DNA of 64,000 bases from Oscillospiraceae bacterium (lineage in GTDB: Bacteria; Bacillota_A; Clostridia; Oscillospirales; Ruminococcaceae). Below the pieces are notes generated by a model. That model did no database searches. It was given only the letters and a program-made list of their open reading frames with translations, and was not told the origin of the DNA. Below, piece by piece: positions 40,469 through 48,420 of the stretch (positions are counted from its first letter, which is position 1; every line of letters starts with the position of its first letter). A program made the position numbers and the translations under genes. The stretch spans positions 186,001 to 250,000 of the forward strand of contig SFDQ01000003.1 of assembly GCA_004558145.1 (NCBI GenBank). The letters run 5' to 3'.

Positions 40469-42931
40469 ATGTCTGAACGAGTAAAAATCAAAGTGGAACA
40501 CAATGTGCTGCATCTGCCGGCCATTGCCCTGCGCGGGCTTGTGGTGTTCCCGGGAAGCGTCATTCATTTCGAGGTCGGCAGGGAGAAGAGCATTGCCGCC
40601 ATCGAGTGGGCGATGGCCAACGCCAGCCCCATTTTCCTCATCACCCAGCGCGAGATGGATGTGGAGGAACCCGCCGCTGCCGATTTGTACCGCTACGGCG
40701 TGGTGGCACAGGTCAAGCAGGTGATGCGCGTCTCCGACGATCTGGTCAAGGTGTTGGTGGAAGGGCAGTACCGTGCCCGTCTGCTGGCGCTGGAAAGCGG
40801 CGAGAAGATGCTCAACGTCACTGTGAAGGAGGCCCCGGTGCGGGGCCTTCAGCAGGCGGGTAGCGTCAACGCCGAAGCGCTGGTGCGCAGCCTGAAAATC
40901 GCCTTTGAGGCCTATCTTCAGCTCAATCCCCGCATGCCCAAGGATGTGGTGTACACCATCCTTTCCAGCAGCGACGCGGCCTTTTTGAGCGAGTACATCC
41001 CAGCGAACCTTCTGTTCAAATACCAGGACAAACAGACCGTTCTGGAGCAGAACACCTTGATGGGCCGCCTTCAGACCACCCTGGACCTGCTCTATCGCGA
41101 GAACCAGGTCCTGACCCTTGAAAAGGAAATTCAGGACAAGGTCAACGACCAGATGGAGAAGAACCAGCGGGACTACTATCTGCGGGAGCAGATGCGGGCC
41201 ATCGCCACCGAACTGGACGGGGACGACGATGTCCGCTATGAGTCCGAGCGGTATCTTGACCAGATCCACGCCCTCAGCCTGCCGGAGGAAGCCACCGAAA
41301 AGCTGGAAAAAGAGGCGGAGCGCCTGGGCAAGATGCAGGGCAACAGCCAGGAGGCGGCGGTCATCCGCACCTATCTGGACACCTGCCTTGCGCTGCCCTG
41401 GGGCGTTTACACCCCCGACGATTTGGACCTCGCCCGGGCGGAAAAGCACCTGAACAGGGAGCACTATGGCCTGAAAAAGGTCAAGGACCGCATTCTGGAA
41501 CTGCTGGCGGTGCGCATGCTCAATCCGGACGCCAAAGGGCAGATCCTCTGCCTTGCCGGCCCTCCGGGCGTGGGCAAGACCAGCATCGCCCACTCCATCG
41601 CCGAGTGCATGGGCCGCAAGTATGCACGCATGAGCCTGGGCGGCGTGCGGGACGAAGCGGAGATCCGCGGCCACCGGCGCACCTACGTGGGCGCGATGCC
41701 GGGCAAGATCATCAGCGCGGTCACCACCGCCAAGAGCATGAACCCGCTCATCCTGCTGGACGAGATCGACAAGCTTGCCGCCGATTTCCGGGGCGACCCG
41801 GCCGCGGCGCTGCTGGAAACGCTGGACCCTGAGCAGAACAAGACCTTCAAGGACCACTACCTTGACATCCCCTTCGACCTGAGCCAGGTGTTCTTCATCA
41901 CCACGGCCAACGACCTCTCCGCCATCCCGGCCCCGCTGCTGGACCGCATGGACGTCATCGAGCTGCCCAGCTACACCCGGGAGGAGAAGTTCAACATCGC
42001 CAAGCGGCACCTGCTGCCCAAGCAGCTGAAAAAGACCGGCCTGGAGGGCCGTGTCAACCTGACCGCGGGGGCCATCTACGGCCTCATTGACGGCTACACC
42101 CAAGAGGCCGGCGTGCGCGGCCTGGAACGGGCCATCACCGAGGTGCTGCGCAAGTGCGCCCGCAAGGTGGCCTCCGGCCAGGAGCAGAAGGTCACCGTCA
42201 CTGCCGCGAATCTGGAATCCTTGATGGGCCCCCGGCGCGTCAAGCCGGACTTCTACAACCGCTCCAACGCGGTGGGCATCGCCAACGGCCTTGCCTGGAC
42301 CAGCGTGGGCGGCGCCATCCTGCCCATCGAGGTGCAGACCATCCCGGGCGGCTCGGGCAAGATTGAGCTCACCGGCTCTCTGGGCGATGTGATGAAAGAG
42401 AGCGCCCATCTGGCGGTCACCTTCGCCCGGGTGCATGCTGGCGAATACGGCATCGACCCCGAACAGCTCAAAAACTACGACCTGCACATCCACGCCCCCG
42501 AAGGCGCGGTGCCGAAGGACGGCCCTTCCGCAGGCGTTACCCTTGCCACTGCGCTCATCTCCTGCCTGTCCGGCATTCCCGTGCGGGCGGATGTGGCCAT
42601 GACCGGCGAGATCACCCTCCACGGCGACGTGCTGCCCATTGGCGGGCTGAAAGAGAAGAGCATGGCGGCCTACCGGCAGGGCATCAAGACGGTGCTCATC
42701 CCCCAGGCAAACCAGAGCGACCTGTACGACGTGGACGATGAAGTCAAAAAAGCCATCCGCTTTGTGCCGGTGAGCCGGCTGGAGCATGTGCTGAACCACG
42801 CACTGCTCACTCCGCGCCAGGGCCGCCGGGCCCAGAGCCACGCAAAGCAGGCCGCCGCCCCTGAAAAGGTCCCCGCCGGGCTGGTAGCCCCCGGGGAACA
42901 GCACCCGCAGGAAGCCCACCTGCCTCAGTAA
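40469..42931 (+). CDS. lon: ATP-dependent protease Lon
   Basis: 820-aa LonA. The N-terminal substrate-binding domain (about 15-215) begins LPAIALRGLVVFPGS. The AAA+ module has GPPGVGKTS (about 366). The protease domain has the catalytic Ser in PKDGPSAGVTLATAL and Lys in GLKEKSMAAYRQGI. Normal length. I use the ATG at 40469 because GGGAGGG lies 7 nt before it; the in-frame ATG at 40463 is too close. Follows clpX beyond a terminator; engB follows at 14 nt. Confidence 0.96.
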   Translation: MSERVKIKVEHNVLHLPAIALRGLVVFPGSVIHFEVGREKSIAAIEWAMANASPIFLITQREMDVEEPAAADLYRYGVVAQVKQVMRVSDDLVKVLVEGQYRARLLALESGEKMLNVTVKEAPVRGLQQAGSVNAEALVRSLKIAFEAYLQLNPRMPKDVVYTILSSSDAAFLSEYIPANLLFKYQDKQTVLEQNTLMGRLQTTLDLLYRENQVLTLEKEIQDKVNDQMEKNQRDYYLREQMRAIATELDGDDDVRYESERYLDQIHALSLPEEATEKLEKEAERLGKMQGNSQEAAVIRTYLDTCLALPWGVYTPDDLDLARAEKHLNREHYGLKKVKDRILELLAVRMLNPDAKGQILCLAGPPGVGKTSIAHSIAECMGRKYARMSLGGVRDEAEIRGHRRTYVGAMPGKIISAVTTAKSMNPLILLDEIDKLAADFRGDPAAALLETLDPEQNKTFKDHYLDIPFDLSQVFFITTANDLSAIPAPLLDRMDVIELPSYTREEKFNIAKRHLLPKQLKKTGLEGRVNLTAGAIYGLIDGYTQEAGVRGLERAITEVLRKCARKVASGQEQKVTVTAANLESLMGPRRVKPDFYNRSNAVGIANGLAWTSVGGAILPIEVQTIPGGSGKIELTGSLGDVMKESAHLAVTFARVHAGEYGIDPEQLKNYDLHIHAPEGAVPKDGPSAGVTLATALISCLSGIPVRADVAMTGEITLHGDVLPIGGLKEKSMAAYRQGIKTVLIPQANQSDLYDVDDEVKKAIRFVPVSRLEHVLNHALLTPRQGRRAQSHAKQAAAPEKVPAGLVAPGEQHPQEAHLPQ

Positions 42932-42945
42932 CAAAGGAGACGGTT

Positions 42946-43536
42946 ATGAACTACCAGAAAGCTGACTTCCAGGCCTCTTACGGCCTTTCCAGCCAGCTTC
43001 CCGACAGCGACCGGCCGGAGTTCGTCTTTTCCGGCCGGTCCAACGTGGGAAAATCCAGCCTCATCAACAAACTCTGCAACCGCAAAAACCTTGCGCGGGT
43101 CAGCGCCACGCCGGGCAAAACGGCCACCATCAACTTCTACACGGTGGACTCTGCCTACTTTGTGGACCTGCCCGGCTATGGTTACGCAAAAGTCTCCGCG
43201 GCGGACCGCCAGCGGTGGGACCAGCTGATCAACAGCTATTTTGACGCCGCGCGCAACTGCGTGCTGCTGGTCCAGCTGCTGGACAGCCGTCACGCTCCCT
43301 CCGCCGATGATATGCAGATGCTGGAGTATCTGCGCTACCGGGGTATTCCCTTTGTGGCGGCGCTGACCAAGGCGGACAAACTGAAGAAAAGCGAGATCGC
43401 CAAAAAGAGGGAAGAGTTTGCCTTCCTGACAGAGGAGTTCGGCTGCCGGCAGATCATACTTACCAGCAGCGAAACGGGCCTTGGCATCGAGGAACTGCGG
43501 GCGGTCTTTGACGGCCTGCTCACGGACGAGGTGTAA
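42946..43536 (+). CDS. engB: Ribosome biogenesis GTPase EngB/YsxC
   Basis: 196-aa TrmE/Era-type GTPase for 50S assembly. G1 is GRSNVGKSS (about 27-35), G3 DLPGYGYAK and G4 TKADK. The lon-engB adjacency is known from many Firmicutes (lonA-ysxC in Bacillus). The ATG at 42946 follows AAAGGAGACGG. Confidence 0.96.
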   Translation: MNYQKADFQASYGLSSQLPDSDRPEFVFSGRSNVGKSSLINKLCNRKNLARVSATPGKTATINFYTVDSAYFVDLPGYGYAKVSAADRQRWDQLINSYFDAARNCVLLVQLLDSRHAPSADDMQMLEYLRYRGIPFVAALTKADKLKKSEIAKKREEFAFLTEEFGCRQIILTSSETGLGIEELRAVFDGLLTDEV

Positions 43537-43543
43537 AGGCGTA

Positions 43544-44314
43544 ATGGCTTACAACGAATTTGCCTACTTTTACGATGAGCTGAACGGCGAGGCGGACTAC
43601 GACGCGCTGTATACTTATGTGAAAGAGCAGCTGGACGCCTACGGCGTGGCCGACGGCATCGTAGCGGACCTGGGGTGCGGCACCGGCGATCTGACGCTGA
43701 TGCTCACCCAGGCAGGCTACGACATGATCGGGGTGGACCAGTCGGAGGAGATGCTGGCCGTTCTGCGGGAAAAGGCGGACGAGTTGGGCATCTCCCAGCG
43801 GCTGCTTCTGCTCCGGCAGGACATCCTGGACCTGGACCTGTTCGGCACCATCCGGGGCGCTGTGTCCACCTTCGACACCTACAACCACATCGGTCCCGCG
43901 CCCCGCTTCGAGCAGGCGGTGGCCAAGGCGGCCTTTTTCATGGAAAAGGGCGGTGTGTTCATCTTTGACCTGAACACGCCCTACAAGCATCGGCAGGTGC
44001 TGGCGGACAACGAGTTTGTGCTGGAAGGGCCGGACGCGGTGTGCCGCTGGCGCAACGCCTGCTCGCCGGAGGGGGACCGGGTGGACATCTCCATCCAGAT
44101 CGACTACCTTGACACCGGCGAGGTGTTTCGGGAGCAGTTTTCGGAGTATACCTACGAGGCGGACTATGTGAAGCGGGTGCTGGAACAGAGCGGCTTCGCA
44201 CTGGCCGACCTGCGGGACGGAGAGACCTTCGGCCCGCTGCGGCCGGAGAGCCAGCGCTACATTTTTACAGCGGTCAAACAATACACACAATTGGAGAAGA
44301 CAGACAATGGCTAA
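43544..44314 (+). CDS. Class I SAM-dependent methyltransferase
   Basis: 256-aa methyltransferase with motif I VADLGCGTGDLTLML (about 40-54), post-I GVDQSEEML and a GAVSTFDTYNHIG motif. Overall it is similar to the YqeM-type small-molecule/RNA methyltransferase group; the substrate is unknown. The ATG at 43544, 7 nt after the engB stop, begins the usual MAYNEFAYFYDEL N-terminus. The stop overlaps hslO by 8 nt. Confidence 0.85.
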   Translation: MAYNEFAYFYDELNGEADYDALYTYVKEQLDAYGVADGIVADLGCGTGDLTLMLTQAGYDMIGVDQSEEMLAVLREKADELGISQRLLLLRQDILDLDLFGTIRGAVSTFDTYNHIGPAPRFEQAVAKAAFFMEKGGVFIFDLNTPYKHRQVLADNEFVLEGPDAVCRWRNACSPEGDRVDISIQIDYLDTGEVFREQFSEYTYEADYVKRVLEQSGFALADLRDGETFGPLRPESQRYIFTAVKQYTQLEKTDNG

Positions 44315-45173
44315 CATGATTCGCGGCATTTCCGACAATGGCGGCGTTGTGTTCTACGGTGTGGATTCCACCAACATCGTGGCCGAAGCCGAGCGCATCC
44401 ACAAGACCAGCGCCGTCACCAGCGCGGCCCTGGGGCGGCTGCTCACCGCCGCTTCCATGATGGGCATCACCCTCAAAAGCGAGCAGGATTCCCTGACCCT
44501 GCGCCTCAATGGCGGCGGGCCTGCCGGCACCGTTCTGGCGGTGGCCGACGGTGCGGGCTGCGTGAAGGGATATGTGCAGAACCCGGTGGTGGAGTTGCCT
44601 CTGCGGGGAGACGGCAAGCTGGACGTGGGCGGCGCCGTGGGCAAGGACGGCACCCTGAGCGTGGTGCGCGACCTGGGCCTGAAGGAGCCCTATGTGGGCC
44701 AGATTCCGCTGGTGAGCGGGGAAGTGGCCGAGGACATCACCGCCTACTACGCCACCAGCGAGCAGACCCCCACCGTGTGTGCCTTGGGCGTGCTGGTCAA
44801 CCCGGACCTGTCCATCCAGTGCGCGGGCGGCTACATGATCCAGCTTCTGCCCGGCGCCACCGAGCAGGAGATCACCATGCTGGAACAGAACGTGGCCAAG
44901 GCCCCCAGCGTTACCAAACTTTTGCAGCAGGGGATGGACCCCAAGGCCATCATGGAGCTGGTGCTGCAGGGCTTCGACCCGCAGGTGCTGGACGAGTACG
45001 ACGTATCCTATAAATGTGACTGCAGCCGCCAGCGGGTGGAACGCGCGCTGCTGAGCATGGGCCGTCAGGAGCTGGAAAGCCTCGCCAGGGAAGAAAAGTG
45101 CGTGGAAGTGAACTGCCAGTTCTGCGACAAGACCTACAACGTGGATGTGGCCAAACTCCTGAAATCCCTGTAA
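44307..45173 (+). CDS. hslO: Redox-regulated chaperone Hsp33
   Basis: 288-aa Hsp33 holdase activated by oxidation. The C-terminal redox zinc switch is complete: CDC (about 233-235) and CQFC (about 266-269), the C-x-C/C-x2-C arrangement. The N-terminal dimerisation domain contains SAALGRLLTAASMMG. The ATG at 44307 overlaps the methyltransferase stop. No clear terminator separates it from the tRNA operon promoter. Confidence 0.96.
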   Translation: MANMIRGISDNGGVVFYGVDSTNIVAEAERIHKTSAVTSAALGRLLTAASMMGITLKSEQDSLTLRLNGGGPAGTVLAVADGAGCVKGYVQNPVVELPLRGDGKLDVGGAVGKDGTLSVVRDLGLKEPYVGQIPLVSGEVAEDITAYYATSEQTPTVCALGVLVNPDLSIQCAGGYMIQLLPGATEQEITMLEQNVAKAPSVTKLLQQGMDPKAIMELVLQGFDPQVLDEYDVSYKCDCSRQRVERALLSMGRQELESLAREEKCVEVNCQFCDKTYNVDVAKLLKSL

Positions 45174-45238
45174 ATTCCTTACAAAACCACATGGTTTGCC
45201 CATCTTTGGAGAAACTAAAATAAAGTTGAGAAATAGTC

Positions 45239-45267
45239 TTGACAAAGCAGGAAAGATGCGGTAAAAT
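45239..45267 (+). promoter_or_regulatory. Strong promoter of the tRNA operon
   Basis: TTGACA (45239-45244), 17 bp, TAAAAT (45262-45267). Start near 45274, 38 nt before the first tRNA. Confidence 0.88.
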
Positions 45268-45311
45268 AAACACCGTCGCCAAACGAGATTGGCGGTGCAA
45301 ACCATGGATTT

Positions 45312-45387
45312 GCGGCTTTAGCTCATCTGGTAGAGCGCCACCTTGCCAAGGTGGAGGTAGCGAGTTCGAGCCTCGTAAGCCGCTCCA
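45312..45387 (+). tRNA. tRNA-Gly (GCC), copy 1
   Basis: 76 nt including encoded CCA. Acceptor GCGGCTT pairs with AAGCCGC; the anticodon loop TTGCCAA gives GCC; the T-arm has TTCGAGC. Identical in sequence to the copy at 45637. Confidence 0.97.
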
Positions 45388-45394
45388 TTTTCAA

Positions 45395-45470
45395 GGAAGT
45401 TTAGCTCAGCTGGGAGAGCATCTGCCTTACAAGCAGAGGGTCAGCGGTTCGAGCCCGTTAACTTCCACCA
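45395..45470 (+). tRNA. tRNA-Val (TAC)
   Basis: Acceptor GGAAGTT / AACTTCC, anticodon loop CTTACAA, CCA encoded. Confidence 0.96.
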
Positions 45471-45474
45471 CCGT

Positions 45475-45551
45475 GGCCCGGTAGTTCAGTTGGTTAGAAC
45501 GCTAGCCTGTCACGCTAGAGGTCGTGAGTTCGAGCCTCATCCGGGTCGCCA
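45475..45551 (+). tRNA. tRNA-Asp (GTC)
   Basis: Acceptor GGCCCGG / CCGGGTC with one G-U pair, anticodon loop CTGTCAC, CCA encoded. Confidence 0.96.
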
Positions 45552-45555
45552 ATTT

Positions 45556-45631
45556 GCCTCTGTAGCTCAGTTGGTAGAGCAGGGGACTGAAAATCCCCGT
45601 GTCATTGGTTCGATTCCGATCGGAGGCACCA
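45556..45631 (+). tRNA. tRNA-Phe (GAA)
   Basis: Acceptor GCCTCTG / CGGAGGC with one G-U pair, anticodon loop CTGAAAA, CCA encoded. Confidence 0.96.
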
Positions 45632-45636
45632 TTCAT

Positions 45637-45712
45637 GCGGCTTTAGCTCATCTGGTAGAGCGCCACCTTGCCAAGGTGGAGGTAGCGAGTTCGAGCCTCG
45701 TAAGCCGCTCCA
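45637..45712 (+). tRNA. tRNA-Gly (GCC), copy 2
   Basis: Exact copy of the first tRNA in the operon; anticodon loop TTGCCAA, CCA encoded. A small hairpin GAACCGA/TCGGTTC (45720-45741) follows, probably a processing spacer. Confidence 0.97.
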
Positions 45713-45747
45713 AAAAACAGAACCGACTTTCTCCTCGGTTCTTATCT

Positions 45748-45822
45748 GGTGCCGTGGCCAAGTGGTAAGGCAAAGGTCTGCAAAACCTTCATTCACCGGT
45801 TCAAATCCGGTCGGCACCTCCA
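45748..45822 (+). tRNA. tRNA-Cys (GCA)
   Basis: Acceptor GGTGCCG / CGGCACC, anticodon loop CTGCAAA, CCA encoded; last gene of the operon. Confidence 0.96.
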
Positions 45823-45826
45823 ATTT

Positions 45827-45860
45827 CGCCGCAAACGTGTTTCGCGTTTGCGGCGTTTTT
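45827..45860 (+). terminator. Terminator of the tRNA operon
   Basis: Perfect 11-bp stem CGCCGCAAACG (45827-45837) / CGTTTGCGGCG (45845-45855), then T5. Confidence 0.93.
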
Positions 45861-45861
45861 G

Positions 45862-45890
45862 TTGTCGCGCCAAGGCTTCTGTGTTATACT
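45862..45890 (+). promoter_or_regulatory. Promoter of the dCMP deaminase-radA unit
   Basis: TTGTCG (45862-45867), 17 bp, TATACT (45885-45890) with extended TG. Confidence 0.75.
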
Positions 45891-45933
45891 GAATCTTATG
45901 CAAGAAACTTTTTTGAAAGGGGAGAGAGTATCA

Positions 45934-46422
45934 ATGGAACGTCGGGATAAAATAAACTATTATCTGGACCTGGCCGAAAGCGTTTCCCAGCGCGGGACCT
46001 GCATGCGCCGGCACTATGGCGCGGTGATCGTGAAAAACGACGAGGTAATCTCCACCGGTTATGTGGGCGCGCCCCGCGGCCGCAAAAACTGCGACGACAT
46101 GAAGGTCTGCATCCGCGAGAAGCTGAAGATCCCCCGCGGCGAGCGGTACGAGCTGTGCCGCAGCGTCCACGCCGAGGCAAACGCCATCATCAGCGCCTCC
46201 CGGGACAAGATGCTGGGCAGTTCGCTGTATCTGGTGGGCATCGACATGTCCACCGGCGATTACGTCAAGGATGCCAGCAGCTGCTCCATGTGCAAGCGCA
46301 TGATCATCAACGCGGGCATTGAAAAGGTGTACATCCGGGATACCCGGAACGACTACCGAATGGTGCTGGTGCAGGACTGGATCGACAACGACGAATCCCT
46401 CGAGGGCGTGTTCGGATACTGA
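45934..46422 (+). CDS. dCMP deaminase-family protein (ComEB-like)
   Basis: 162-aa zinc deaminase. The catalytic HAE is in CRSVHAEANAI (about 71-77), and the second Zn motif is SSCSMCKRM, with Ser in place of the usual Pro before the first Cys. The family converts dCMP to dUMP for dTTP synthesis; Gram-positive ComEB belongs here. The ATG at 45934 is 9 nt after AAAGGGGAG; an upstream extension to 45859 runs through the promoter and is rejected. Confidence 0.9.
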   Translation: MERRDKINYYLDLAESVSQRGTCMRRHYGAVIVKNDEVISTGYVGAPRGRKNCDDMKVCIREKLKIPRGERYELCRSVHAEANAIISASRDKMLGSSLYLVGIDMSTGDYVKDASSCSMCKRMIINAGIEKVYIRDTRNDYRMVLVQDWIDNDESLEGVFGY

Positions 46423-46443
46423 TTGTGAAGGCGGTTTAGGGTT

Positions 46444-47832
46444 TTGAAGGATAACAAGCTGAAAACGATTTATGTGTGCTCCAACTGCGGCGAAAGCAGC
46501 CCCCGCTGGATGGGCCGCTGCCCCAGCTGCGGTGCCTGGAACACGATGGTGGAGGATGTGGTGGTGCCGGAACCCAAAGCATCGGCCCGCAGCGCCTCTG
46601 CACGGCCTTCCGGCGTTACCAGCATCACGGCGCGCCGCCTGTCGGAAGTGAGCACCACTGAGGAAAAGAGCCGCATCGTTACCGGCATTTCTGAACTGGA
46701 TCGGGTGCTGGGCGGCGGCGTGGTTCTGGGCAGCGTGGTGCTGCTGGGCGGCGAGCCCGGCGCGGGCAAATCCACGCTGCTGCTGCAGCTCTGCGGGGCC
46801 ATCAGCGACCGCTGTCAGGTGCTCTACATCACCGGTGAGGAATCGGTGCGCCAAATCAAGCTGCGGGCAGACCGGCTGCAGGTGCCGCAGCAGAACATCC
46901 ATCTTGCCGCCGAGACCGACATCGACGACATCTGCGGACTTATTGAGCAGACGAAGCCCGATTTGGTGGTCATCGATTCCATTCAGACCATGCACTGCAA
47001 CGATGTGTCCAGTTCCGCCGGCAGTGTGTCCCAAGTGAAGGAGTGCTCGGCACGCCTTTTGACGGTGGCCAAGAGCTGTGAGATACCCACCTTCATTGTG
47101 GGCCACGTGAACAAGGACGGCGCCATCGCGGGCCCCAAGGTGATGGAGCACATCGTGGATACGGTGCTCTATTTTGAAGGGGACAAGACCCTGCCTTACC
47201 GGGTGCTGCGGGCGGTCAAAAACCGCTATGGCTCCACCAACGAGATAGGCATGTTCGATATGACCGGCCACGGCCTGACCGAGATCGAGAATCCCTCTCA
47301 GGTGCTGCTGGAAGGCCGCCCCTTGGGCACCAGCGGCAACTGCGTGGCTTGTACCATGGAGGGCACGCGGCCCATCCTGAGCGAAGTGCAGGCGCTTGTG
47401 ACCAAGAGCAGCTTCAACGTGCCGCGGCGCACCGCCAGCGGCTTCGACTTCAACCGCGCTAACCTGCTGGTGGCGGTGCTGGAAAAACGGGCGGGCTACT
47501 TCTTTGGCAGCCTGGATGTTTATCTGAACATCGTGGGCGGCCTGGAGCTGGATGAAACGGCCTGCGACCTGGCTGTTTGCCTTGCGATGGTCTCGTCCAT
47601 GCTGGACAAACCCATCGACGACAAAACGGTGGCCATCGGGGAAGTGGGCCTCGGCGGGGAAGTGCGCAATGTGACCTTTTTGGAGCTTCGCCTGCGAGAA
47701 GCCCAGCGCATCGGCTTCACCAAAGCTATCGTTCCGCGTCACAGCCTCAAGCAGCTGGACCCGAAAGAATTTTCCGACATTGAGCTGGTGGGCGTGAGCT
47801 ATCTGCGGGACGCCATCCAGGCCATCAAATAA
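46444..47832 (+). CDS. radA: DNA repair protein RadA (Sms)
   Basis: 462-aa RadA branch-migration ATPase in recombination. The N-terminal zinc finger is CSNCGESSPRWMGRCPSCGAW. Walker A is GGEPGAGKST (about 101-110), and the RadA-specific motif is KNRYGSTNEIG, where KNRFG is the usual form. A C-terminal Lon-like domain ends it. The start is the TTG at 46444, with only a modest SD (GAAGGCGG, about 14 nt upstream). A hairpin follows, then the dif-integrated element. Confidence 0.94.
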   Translation: MKDNKLKTIYVCSNCGESSPRWMGRCPSCGAWNTMVEDVVVPEPKASARSASARPSGVTSITARRLSEVSTTEEKSRIVTGISELDRVLGGGVVLGSVVLLGGEPGAGKSTLLLQLCGAISDRCQVLYITGEESVRQIKLRADRLQVPQQNIHLAAETDIDDICGLIEQTKPDLVVIDSIQTMHCNDVSSSAGSVSQVKECSARLLTVAKSCEIPTFIVGHVNKDGAIAGPKVMEHIVDTVLYFEGDKTLPYRVLRAVKNRYGSTNEIGMFDMTGHGLTEIENPSQVLLEGRPLGTSGNCVACTMEGTRPILSEVQALVTKSSFNVPRRTASGFDFNRANLLVAVLEKRAGYFFGSLDVYLNIVGGLELDETACDLAVCLAMVSSMLDKPIDDKTVAIGEVGLGGEVRNVTFLELRLREAQRIGFTKAIVPRHSLKQLDPKEFSDIELVGVSYLRDAIQAIK

Positions 47833-47839
47833 AACCCAT

Positions 47840-47890
47840 AAGAGCACCAGCCGCACAGTGAGACCTGTGGGACCGGTGCTCTTATATTAT
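47840..47890 (+). terminator. Hairpin terminator of radA
   Basis: AAGAGCACC (47840-47848) / GGTGCTCTT (47875-47883) with an inner CACAG/CTGTG stem, then ATATTAT. A long stem with a weak T-run. Confidence 0.7.
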
Positions 47891-47946
47891 AAATATGAAA
47901 GCCCGAACGGCACAGCCGCTGCCAATGAGTGCTTGACGGCCCGGCC

Positions 47947-47975
47947 TTGACAAATCCTGCCGGGGAAGGTATACT
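47947..47975 (+). promoter_or_regulatory. Consensus promoter reading into the left att site
   Basis: TTGACA (47947-47952), 17 bp, TATACT (47970-47975): nearly ideal. Start near 47982, just before the dif-like repeats. I infer that this is the native promoter of xer, separated from it by the element. Confidence 0.8.
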
Positions 47976-47983
47976 GATTTCAA

Positions 47984-48065
47984 TGGATGTAATTTCGCTA
48001 AATAATTCAGGTTTAGCGAAATACGCAGGATTTCGCTACAACGGGTATTTAGCGAAATCCATCCA
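47984..48065 (+). repeat. Left att: double dif-like site, forked hairpin
   Basis: TGGATG is followed by ATTTCGCTAAA (47992-48002), a 9-bp centre and TTTAGCGAAAT (48012-48022). Then come ACGCAGG, ATTTCGCTA (48030-48038), CAACGGG and TATTTAGCGAAAT (48046-48058), followed by CATCCA. As a single strand, the outer arms pair over 13 bp (47992-48004 with 48046-48058), extended by TGGATG/CATCCA. The inner arms pair over 9 bp (48014-48022 with 48030-48038), leaving two 7-nt unpaired strands between the stems. That rebuilds a dif-like duplex with an open centre. The first part matches the right-end repeat. Confidence 0.8.
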
Positions 48066-48077
48066 AACAAAACTATG

Positions 48078-48111
48078 GCGCTCTCGCGGAAAAAGTGCGA
48101 GGGCGCTTTTT
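48078..48111 (+). terminator. Terminator just inside the left end of the element
   Basis: GCGCTCTCGC (48078-48087) / GCGAGGGCGC (48097-48106) with one G-U pair, then T5. It lies between the att site and the first element gene, so transcripts from 47982 would end here as an RNA of about 130 nt unless read through. Confidence 0.85.
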
Positions 48112-48135
48112 GTTGCGCCCGGAAAGGACAATGAA

Positions 48136-48348
48136 ATGAAAAAAACAGTGTTGAGCGTCTCGAAAGAAGTCTTCCGCGCAAAGGCTGCGGGGGAGCGGGA
48201 CAGGGAAATGTGGCGGGTTTATCTCGCTGACCATCGGGGCCGCGTCGGCAGCGTTTACAGCGCCCGCGCGGTGATGCCGGGCGACGAGGTCGAGGTGGAC
48301 TTGGCCGAGCGAGATGGGCGGTTGCTGCCCTGCCTCATTTGGGACTGA
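48136..48348 (+). CDS. Small element protein (70 aa), unknown
   Basis: 70-aa basic-acidic protein (MKKTVLSVSKEVFRAKAAG...) with a predicted beta-rich second half (WRVYLADHRGRVGSVYSARAVMPGDEVEVDLAERDGRLLPCLIWD). I do not recognise a family. Its place just before a rolling-circle initiator, and its possible OB-like beta pattern, would suit a ssDNA-binding protein of the gene V type or a small regulator; both are guesses. GGAAAGGA lies 7 nt before the ATG at 48136. The stop is at the foot of a 12-bp hairpin that precedes rep. Confidence 0.65.
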   Translation: MKKTVLSVSKEVFRAKAAGERDREMWRVYLADHRGRVGSVYSARAVMPGDEVEVDLAERDGRLLPCLIWD

Positions 48349-48420
48349 TTGGCCCTATATCTAATAGGGCCAATCATGTGTACAAACGTACAGGGAGGCC
48401 CCGCTCCGGCGGGGCTTCCC
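48347..48420 (+). repeat. Two tandem hairpins at the rep start
   Basis: GATTGGCCCTAT (48347-48358) / ATAGGGCCAATC (48364-48375) ends immediately before the rep ATG. GGGAGGCCCCGC (48393-48404) / GCGGGGCTTCCC (48409-48420), one G-U pair and loop TCCG, lies just inside rep. They could be translational control structures or a nick origin. Confidence 0.75.

Noticed and set aside
45312..45822. CRISPR-like array in the tRNA cluster, where a 76-bp sequence occurs twice
   Set aside because: The repeats are two identical tRNA-Gly genes; cloverleaf pairing and CCA ends are complete. No CRISPR array was seen anywhere in the window.
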